Shown here one piece after another: positions 57,113 to 64,000 of a stretch of DNA of 64,000 nucleotides. The translations under genes and the position numbers were made by a program. The notes beneath the pieces were generated by a model that did no database searches, was not told the DNA's origin, and saw nothing but the letters and a program-made list of their open reading frames with translations. The DNA comes from Escarpia spicata (taxonomy: Eukaryota > Annelida > Polychaeta > Sabellida > Siboglinidae): positions 34,612,193 through 34,676,192 of the forward strand of contig OZ023213.1 in the NCBI GenBank assembly GCA_963995525.1. The letters run 5' to 3'. Position 1 is the stretch's first letter. Each line of letters starts with the position of its first letter.

Positions 57113-57619
57113 CGCACGCCGCTGCTGCTACATAGGGTACAGCGGGGTTATTTTCACACAATGGGTTTAGAGCGCAGCGCCGCTATAACCGTTGTGGTTA
57201 TATACGGGCTTACATAAGCATATATATATATATATCGGGCTGGCATTAACTGGCACGAAGGTGGAGCTCGGTGTGCGTAAGACGTCGTGGCAAGGCGACT
57301 AGGCCGCCAGATCATAGGCCAGCGCTGCTGGCTACTGCTACATAGGGTACAGCGGTGTTATTCTCACACAATGGGTTTAGAGCGCCGTTATAACCCAGTG
57401 GTTTTAGCTATAACCGTTGTGGTTATATAAAGGCCTATTACGTATATATACAACGATCGCTAGGGACGCTATATAAGTGCTTACGTAAGCACAACGGTAG
57501 GTCCTACGTTGATCGCTAGGGAATTAGTCACTGGGATAACCGATAGGTGGTGACACCTCAAGCAAGGAAGGGTCATCAATCAAAAAGTGACAGGCCTATA
57601 TATATAATTAATTAATTTT

Positions 57620-58020
57620 AATTAATTAATTTATAACCACGGTGGTTTTAGCTATAACCGTATGTCGTAACCACGGTGGTTTTAGCTATAACCACGGTGG
57701 TTTCAGCTATAACCATTGGTTTCTGCTATATCTCCGTATCGTAACTAGGGACGCTGTTATTATATTATTCGCTAGATGGCGTTATCACGTAACTAGGGAC
57801 GCTATTATTATTCGCTAGATGGCGTTATCACGTAACTAGGGACGCCGTAACTAAGGACGCCGTAACTAGGACGTTGTTATTAACCACTAGAGGGCGCTTT
57901 TCAGTCACAAAAAGTGACAGGCCATCAATCACGTTTTTTATAACTAGGATCCCGATTCCACTCAGGTTACCAAAAAGCCTTTGATCTTTTTTTTATAAGT
58001 AGGATCCCGATTTTGAAATC
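57620..58020 (-). repeat. subterminal repeats, right arm
   Basis: Mirror of 45020-45420: CGTAACTAGGGACGC about five times and CGGTGGTTTTAGCTATAACC about four times. Confidence 0.8.
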
Positions 58021-58091
58021 GACGTTTTTTATGCACGTACCTAGATACAAAAGGGGGCGTGTCCTCGTGTGTGTGTATCCTCCATACTACT

Positions 58092-58097
58092 GAGGTT
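58092..58097. other. target-site duplication, right (GAGGTT)
   Basis: Second copy of the 6-bp duplication flanking the 13.1-kb element. Confidence 0.9.
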
Positions 58098-58560
58098 GGT
58101 GGACGAAGTTGTATCCATCCGGGGTCAACTTGCTGGTGTTTGGGATGTCCTTGGCGTCATCTGTCAGCCACGTCTCTGTAAGCGCGATGATGTCAAGATC
58201 ATGTTCGTGGATATAATCGGTAATGAAATCAGTTTTGTTCCTGACGGATCTTGCATTTAGCAGAGCAAGGTTTGTGCAGTTGCAAGGATTGTATGGTAAT
58301 GTCAGAGTAATTAAGTTGTCACGTCGAGGTACAGGCTTAATGGGAGTTGTTGGTCGCGCTGACACAAGAAAACGTATCGGTCGTTGTTTGCGTGCACCCT
58401 CACGACAACCTCGATGGGTGGGCCGATGGAGTGCCACCCCCGCTTCACAAGCTGCTCTCCAGGCAGCATTGTTGAGCCGAATGTGACGGCGACCGCTGGG
58501 CAGTAACCGATACAGGCAGGGTCATGTTGGGCGTGTAAACAATGTTTTCTTTGTCCGGGT
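58092..58560 (-). pseudogene. L2-type LINE, 5' part (endonuclease N-terminus)
   Basis: The minus strand reads an Arg-rich leader, then LALLNARSVRNKTDFITDYI (first endonuclease motif with the conserved Asn), DLDIIALTETWL (catalytic Glu), DGYNFVHQP, and stops at the palindrome. Joined across one GAGGTT it continues in frame into RPDRRGGGIGVLY at 44949, the usual order in L2/CR1 endonucleases. The 5' boundary is uncertain; similarity fades above about 58560. Confidence 0.88.
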
Positions 58561-59152
58561 TACACAAAATATATATACAAACTTGAGTGCTGTAGATTGG
58601 CTAGAACTGGTAAAATCCTCAATATATCCAGATAGCATCTATAGGTGCAGCCACATAGGCATAGACCAATATACTGCAACTATAGAGAAGGAAAACTTTG
58701 AAAATAAACCACTAATATGTATTACCTCTAGATAGGGCTATCTGGAGTTGACTATCATAAGACTTGGTTACTTCGCACCTATGCCCCTCGAACATGTATT
58801 CACGTAATCGATCTGCCGACCGTTTCACATACTGTGTATAACCCACCAAAATGAACACATTCAAGTAATGCAAATTATGTTTGTATGATAGGAATAATAA
58901 CTGTTTTGCTTTTTGCGAGACTACCTGCGAAGGTTCATCTGATTGCGAGTTTGAGCTGCAGCTCGCCTTTTCTTAGAGAAGATCAGTAACATGGTCTATC
59001 TCGCCAACTCTGGACATTGATCTCTGCAAACATGACACCTTTCTGACCAGTTGCTGCACGTGGGGTATGCCGAGATGCACTTTCTCTAGCTTTGATAACG
59101 GATAACAAAATAATTGGCCTGTAAACGTAATAGTAGCCCGTTATTTATGCCT
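58561..59152. other. no gene seen
   Basis: Nothing recognised on either strand. Confidence 0.4.
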
Positions 59153-59213
59153 ATTACAAAGTTTTCCTATCGGGGCCTACTGACCATATGTCCCGATAGG
59201 ATAACTTTGTAAT
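59153..59213. repeat. 23-bp-stem inverted repeat
   Basis: ATTACAAAGTT(T)TCCTATCGGG and its inverse TCCCGATAGGATAACTTTGTAAT are separated by about 15 bp, with one or two mismatches. It could be a compact MITE end pair or a transcribed hairpin. Confidence 0.75.
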
Positions 59214-60429
59214 GCACTATCACCAAATCACTTGACTCTGTTTTGGACAAACCACTTGATTTCATTCCACGCCGTCCACCAATTTAGATCTTGAACATTT
59301 CAGACTTTGACAATATAAACTTTTATCCAGTGGCCCAATGGGCCAGTATATTTGAAACGTTATTGACCCGACAAAAACGTGACTGACCCGAACATTTATG
59401 CATGCAATTTATATTATAATCTAGGTACACATTATCGCTACCAATGTTGGAGCTGTAGGGTCCATAGACGCGGAGACAGGGGAAAGGGCAATTTCTCTGG
59501 AGGGCAGACATATAGTTCTGCCCCCCCCATTAAATATGAGTGTGAATGTTTGTTTTTGTGGCGAGTGGAAATTAAATTTTATTAGACCATTAATGTGTAT
59601 TTTTGTTGATTGTGAAAGGTGTGTGCAATTGGAGGGTAGATATATTGTTTTCTGCCCCCCCCCCCAGTAATAGGCGGCGGGGTGGCGAAAATGTTTTCGA
59701 AAGCAACCTCCCCCCGTCTTTGGATATCATCATTACAATTTCAGCGGAAACAGCGGAGAGAAGCCGGAGAAGGTAAATTGACAGGAGCGGCGCGTTTAAA
59801 AGCGCGCGTAACCCAAATTCCCCCAAACACAACTCAAATAACAGCGCACTTCTTCAAAATTTAATATATGAACTAAACAGACATTGCTGACATTAAACGA
59901 ACTTCAATTATATACATCTTAGCCTAAGACATGTACAGACAAATCCGAATTGTAGCCTGCCAGTAGCCAACCATAGACCAGCAGTAAAGATTATACAATA
60001 ATTTGTTCACTAATAGGCCTTTCACCAAGACGCTCTTTATCCAATATCGCCCTGAGGCCCAACCAGGGTGAAGACCTTCATTTCTATTGCACAGCACAAA
60101 GCGCCTTGCAACCCATTCACGTTCTCCTATAAGTTGCAAGATCTAAAATACTACAGCCTACCCAACTCGGACTTTTACTTGGGCAATTACAAGATCATTA
60201 TTATTTTTATTATCTATATATTATTTTAAAGTCACCATTTGATTGTGTTTATATAATATCTTACTGCGATTTTAAATTATAACAACTGTGATTTATACTT
60301 AGTGAACTTTTACTACTGCCATTTTCATCTACTGTGATTTTACGACTACTGTGATTTTATATTAGCTGTGATGTACAACTTAATCAGAAAAACAAATACC
60401 CACATCTAGTGAAATATAATCTCTCTTTT
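59214..60429. other. no gene seen; small duplications
   Basis: Two ~150-bp copies with GGAGGG(C/T)AGA ... TTCTGCCCCCCCC lie at about 59497-59665. ACTGTGATTTTA words repeat at about 60280-60370. The latter may belong to the leader of the LINE that follows. Confidence 0.4.
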
Positions 60430-60689
60430 TTACTGTTTTAACATTTCTGTACCAGAAAAGCAGCTTGTGCAATGGCTGCTCTTATGATGGTGCCACCCAA
60501 AACGGGCACACCAGTGGTAGTTTTAATTAGTATCTTTATTGCATTCATACCCAAATTCCCGATAAAACTTGACCATACCCAATTCCCGGATGATCCAAAG
60601 GGTCTGCTAACACATGACATGCCTTGTTGGACTAACACAAGTATTGTACTGACACTAGCTTTCACCAGAGACTCCGGTAACAAGTACTA

Positions 60690-60985
60690 CACCAATCCCT
60701 ACATCGGGACACAAAACATGTTATCTTGTCCTACTAATCCTCTGTGGGGACATCCAAACAAACCCAGGCCCAGTCAGACACCCCTGTGGATTTTGCAAAA
60801 AGCCTGTTGCTTCAAATCACCGAGCAGTCTGCTGCGACCGGTGCAACCAATGGGTACACATTAAATGTTGTGACATAAGTCTAGATCAATTTCATCTCCT
60901 GTGTAACAGTTCCTGTTCCTGGCACTGCATGAAATGCGACCATCCTGACTACAGTCATTCCTTCTTCCAAGACCATTTATTGGCA
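60690..60985 (+). pseudogene. LINE leader: 2A-like motif and PHD-type finger
   Basis: In one frame: LVLLILCGDIQTNPGP (NPGP core at 60761-60772), then HPCGFCKKP, AVCCDRCNQWVHIKCC and WHCMKC, a Cys4-His-Cys3 pattern from about 60785 to 60935. A 2A motif makes the ribosome release the upstream peptide; the family consensus is D(V/I)ExNPGP, so Gln replaces Glu here. The frame has no clear start codon, and a longer overlapping ORF (60472-60864) in another frame is a shadow. Confidence 0.75.
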
Positions 60986-61239
60986 TGTTCTTACAACCAT
61001 TATTAACAGCCTTAGTGACACAGACTAATGTAATCAAAACATTGACCCCCACACACAGACCTCGCAAACAAACACGGGTCGTATATCCCACACCTGCGAT
61101 TCAACCTTTGGACCGAACCCTCAAAATGCACCAACCCCTGAACGTCGTATGAAAACCAAACGAAAACACTTAACGGAATTTTGATCAACACCAACAGGGT
61201 CAAAAGCATCGCAAAGACAACCCAATTAAAACAACTATT

Positions 61240-62190
61240 CAGTAAAATAATCCTGACATCATATTCCTAGTCGAAACCAAAATACATGAAAACCACCCTA
61301 CCTATTTGTTCCAACCACCTAACTATAATGCCATCCGAAAGGACAGAAACGCCCATGACGGTGGAGTTCTCATAGCCTTCCGCGATGACATTGTAGCAGA
61401 ACCACTTATAAAACTAAACTCAAGCTGTGAAATAGTATGGACAAAAATCCATTTCACACGAAACAAATCCATATACTTTGCATCATACTACCAACCCCCC
61501 AGTGACCATCTCCAATCCCTTGAAGCTCTCCACGAATCCCTGACAAAACTGTACAGCTCATAAAAAACTTCCCCTAATAATGTTATAGCAGGTGACTTCA
61601 GCCATCCTGATATTAACTGGGGCAAGCAGCAAACCACTGACAACAGAACTGCCAGCAAGCATAACAAACTGCTAGAAATAATGAGAGAATTTGGATTACA
61701 AAACATGGTCGACGATCCCACACGAGTTGATACCGGCAATATCCTTGACCTCATACTCACTTCTAATCCATCGATAATTGCTAACACTCACACCACTCCC
61801 GGCATGAGTGATAATGAAGCTGTCACCTTTAACGTAAACCTAAATCCAGTCCGTAACAGTAAACCACCACACAAAGTGTTCCAATATAAATCTGCAAACT
61901 GGGATAAGCTTAAAGGCGACATAGAACAACTAGCAACAACATACTTTGACACGAACCCAAACTCAAGAGATATCAACCCAAATTAGAACTTGTTCCGAAA
62001 TAATCTGACTCCAGTAGTCAACAATAATATTCCCAGCCGCAACACCAACGCAAAAACCCACCTCCCCTGGATAACACGTGAACTAATAAGAATGCAAAAC
62101 AAACTGGACGTAATAGCGACTGGGAAAGGTTTAGGCAACTCCGAAAACAAGCCACTAAAACTGCTGCCAAATCCTACTCAGACTATCTAA
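61240..62190 (+). pseudogene. CR1-like LINE endonuclease, interrupted
   Basis: DIIFLVETKIHE (catalytic Glu, about 61255) and NAHDGGVLIAFRDD (about 61350) lead to a stop at 61561-61563. VIAGDFSHPDINW (about 61580) holds the GDF motif with Ser for Asn. ILDLILTSNP and PGMSDNEAVTF (SDN where SDH is expected) follow. Another stop is at 61984-61986, and a linker with LPWITRELI follows. The changed catalytic positions also indicate inactivity. Confidence 0.8.
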
Positions 62191-62519
62191 ACAATCACAT
62201 TGGAGACAACCTAAAAACAAACCCAAAACAATGTTGGTCATTCATTAAAGCAAACAAACGAGAATACATTGGCACCCCTACACTACAAGCAAACGACCAA
62301 CCAATCACAAACGATCACGACAAAGCAAATACACTTAACAACCAATTCAGTTCCGTGTTTACTCAAGAAATCTACCCCATCCCCCAACTACCTCCATCCA
62401 TCTATCCCAATATCCCCTCCCTCGAAATCGGGATAGACGGAGTAATTAAGCAACTAAAAAACCTAAACCAAAATAAAGCTACAAGCCCCGACGAACTCCC
62501 AGTCAGTCCTTAAAGAGAC

Positions 62520-63242
62520 TGCAGTGGAAATTGCCCCTGTCATCACACACATTTTCCAGCAGTCATACAACGCTTGCAAACTCCCAGATGACTGGCTCCA
62601 AGCACTAGTAACACCAATATATAAAAAAGCCACAAATCAGACCCCACTAATTATAAACCAATTTCGTTAAAATGCATCCTCTGCAAAGTTATGGAGCACA
62701 TCATTCTAAGCAATATTTGGAAACACTTACACAAACACAACGTCATCCTCCACTTCCAACATGGATTCCAGTCAGGTCTGTCTTGTGAATCCCAACTCAT
62801 CGAGACAGTCCACGACTGGATGACTGCTATGAACAATAAGACACAAATATATGCCATCCTATTTGATTTCGCCAAAGCCTCCGATAAAGTCCCCCATAAA
62901 CGCCGCCTATCCAAATTAGCTTTCTATGGAATAACTGGAAACACACAACACTGGATCAAATCGTTTCTATCCAATCGCAAACAGAGAGTCTCAATCAATG
63001 GAGCCCTGTCGGACAGAACAGATGTTACATCTGGTGTACCACAGGGCTCAGTCCTAGGACCTGTCCTATTTTTAATCTACACAAACGACATAACCGAAAA
63101 TGTCCAATCTCCCGTACGTCTCTCTGCAGACGACATATATATATTTAACATATCCAAATGTGTGCATATCCCAATAAAAAAACCCCAAACCCAAACTACA
63201 TTCATATTCACTCTTTGGCGTGCCACTCTCTACAGTCTCTAG
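62520..63242 (+). pseudogene. CR1-like reverse transcriptase with palm deletion
   Basis: LPDDWLQALVTPIYKK (about 62580) and, after a frameshift at about 62680, MEHIILSNIWKHL, LHFQHGFQSGLSCESQL, LFDFAKASDKVPH (KAFD in intact members) and [13 protein letters not shown] (about 63033). SADDIYIF (F/YADD changed to SADD, about 63122) runs directly into NISKCVHIPI. In intact relatives about 35-40 codons separate these blocks, so a deletion lies near 63145. Confidence 0.85.
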
Positions 63243-63846
63243 CCATCCATATCTTGGAGTAAAATTAGATTCTAAACTAACCTGGGCAAACCATATCACT
63301 GACATAGCTTCCAAATCTTAAAAAGTCCTAGGCATGATCAAACGAACCCTGGGACCATGCAAACCCGAGGTAAAGGAAATAGCCTATAACAGGCTAATCC
63401 GACCAAAACTCGAGTATGCCTCTCCCATATGGAATCCACAAACTGCCACCCAAATTAAACACTTTGAAAGAGTACAATACTGTGCTGCCAGATTTTTCAG
63501 AAATGATTACAGACGCCAAGCAAACTCAGCAGACCTAATAGCCACCTTTGGGAGGTCAACTCTTGAACGACGACGTATTATCAAACACGTCATGACATCA
63601 AAAATATTAAATAACATAATTAACATCACACCCCTACCAGGTCTACTAACACAGTCAAAAAACCGTGGCCACTACGTAGCCCCTAGGTGCCACAACAATG
63701 CAGCAGTGTTCTCTTTCTACCCCCGAGCAGTTCGAATCTGGAATATGATCCCACCACAAATTACAGAACTAGAAAACCCCATAGCATTTCAAACAGCAAT
63801 CATGAACCTCCCTTTCACCACTCCCAATCAACTAAAATGCCTATAA
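63243..63846 (+). pseudogene. CR1-like reverse transcriptase C-terminus
   Basis: SHPYLGVKLDSKLTWANHI (from about 63243) precedes a stop at 63319-63321. An open frame of 170 codons follows from 63334: RLIRPKLEYASPIWNP, ERVQYCAARFFRNDY, TLERRRIIKHVM and FYPRAVRIWNMIPP. It ends TAA at 63844-63846. The order and motifs match the end of a complete CR1-like RT. Confidence 0.85.
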
Positions 63847-64000
63847 AATAAACAAACAAACTACACACAACGCATGCGCACAAACAAAGCACCATAAAAC
63901 TCATGCGTTAGCTCAAGTTTGGGCTGTTTGGAGTAAATCACCAAAGACCTTTCTGGGATGAAAAAGGAACTGATTGTCAGGTATGTATATGCATGCCTGC
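63847..64000 (+). other. LINE 3' UTR and window end
   Basis: Contains ATAAAATAAACAAACAAAC just after the stop, then unique-looking sequence to the end of the window. Confidence 0.4.

Larger units (their letters stand above)
44950..58091. mobile_element. 13.1-kb near-perfect palindromic (foldback) element
   Basis: The ends are exact inverted repeats starting AGTAGTATGGAGGATACA. They are flanked by the 6-bp duplication GAGGTT and interrupt the endonuclease of an L2 LINE. Position x pairs with about 103041 minus x at the ends and 103029 minus x near 50.8 kb, so only about 12 nt net length difference builds up over 6 kb. Mirrored ORFs differ by one residue or none. Content from each end inwards: subterminal repeats, duplicated CAG-bearing block, divergent gene-like pair, coding-like block, 34-bp minisatellite, and 21-bp/160-bp higher-order array. 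No transposase, integrase, DNA polymerase or capsid gene is recognised. A 6-bp TSD and AG...CT ends are shared with Polinton/Maverick elements, but IS3EU and Dada transposons also give TSDs of about 6 bp. The superfamily is open. Confidence 0.93.
51361..58091 (-). repeat. right arm of the palindrome
   Basis: 6,731 bp, the inverse of the left arm plus one extra internal ~671-bp duplication (51462-52132 repeated as 52133-52803). All left-arm features recur in mirror order. Confidence 0.93.
60430..63846 (+). mobile_element. CR1-like LINE with 2A and PHD motifs, degenerate
   Basis: About 3.4 kb: a leader with a 2A-like motif, a PHD-type finger, an APE endonuclease, and an RT with a complete C-terminus ending LKCL at 63844. 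Frameshifts, stops and an RT deletion make it inactive. 2A-like plus PHD leaders have been described in CR1/L2-type elements of sea urchins, lancelets and other marine animals. Confidence 0.85.

Noticed and set aside
44950..58091. Palindrome as a foldback-read or assembly artefact
   Set aside because: The two flanks are different halves of one LINE and a 6-bp duplication brackets the unit. A foldback artefact would give the same flank twice. Internal copy number could still be misassembled.

Overview
The window is nuclear DNA of an animal. It has one spliced housekeeping gene with consensus GT-AG introns, tRNA-headed SINEs, non-LTR retrotransposons of the L2, CR1 and RTE types, hAT-like and pogo-like MITEs, and much simple and tandem repeat. 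The mix, including a CR1-type element with a 2A-like motif and a PHD finger, would fit a marine invertebrate such as a lancelet, hemichordate or mollusc. The species cannot be fixed from the sequence. There is no bacterial operon, no CRISPR array and no confident RNA gene.

Layout. From 1 to 27 kb the DNA is repeat-rich with no convincing host gene: dispersed GGCGGATCC-type repeats, an L2 LINE tail (8.55-9.85 kb), an RTE LINE ending in a 400-bp (AC)n tract (12.68-15.4 kb), an L2-tailed SINE (16.7-17.0 kb), a 400-bp (TCAC)n tract attached to a LINE 3' end (17.5-18.0 kb), a pogo-like MITE (19.64-20.22 kb), an RTE element that lost its RT core (21.15-22.96 kb), and 71-bp and 42-bp tandem arrays. 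From 27.7 to 41.4 kb, on the minus strand, lies a complete six-exon gene for EMG1/NEP1, the 18S rRNA pseudouridine N1-methyltransferase. It codes for 226 aa. Its introns are filled with LINEs, a SINE, a hAT MITE and a ~200-bp hairpin-bearing satellite.

From 41.9 to 58.6 kb lies a minus-strand L2-type LINE that is split in its endonuclease domain by a 13,142-bp insertion (44950-58091). The insertion is the outstanding feature of the window: an almost perfect giant palindrome with ~6-kb arms, ends AG...CT, and a 6-bp target-site duplication (GAGGTT). Removing it with one duplication copy restores the LINE reading frame. Each arm carries subterminal repeats, a CAG tract, a compact divergent gene-like pair around two GCGCATGCGC palindromes, a decayed coding-like block followed by AATAAA, a 34-bp minisatellite, and a higher-order array of 21-bp units alternating with ~160-bp AT-rich blocks. 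I recognise no transposase, integrase, polymerase or capsid gene. It may be a non-autonomous or foldback-type relative of a 6-bp-TSD element such as Polinton/Maverick, or something undescribed.

From 60.4 kb to the end is a degenerate CR1-like LINE with a 2A-like GDIQTNPGP motif, a PHD-type finger, an endonuclease, and an RT that has lost part of its palm.
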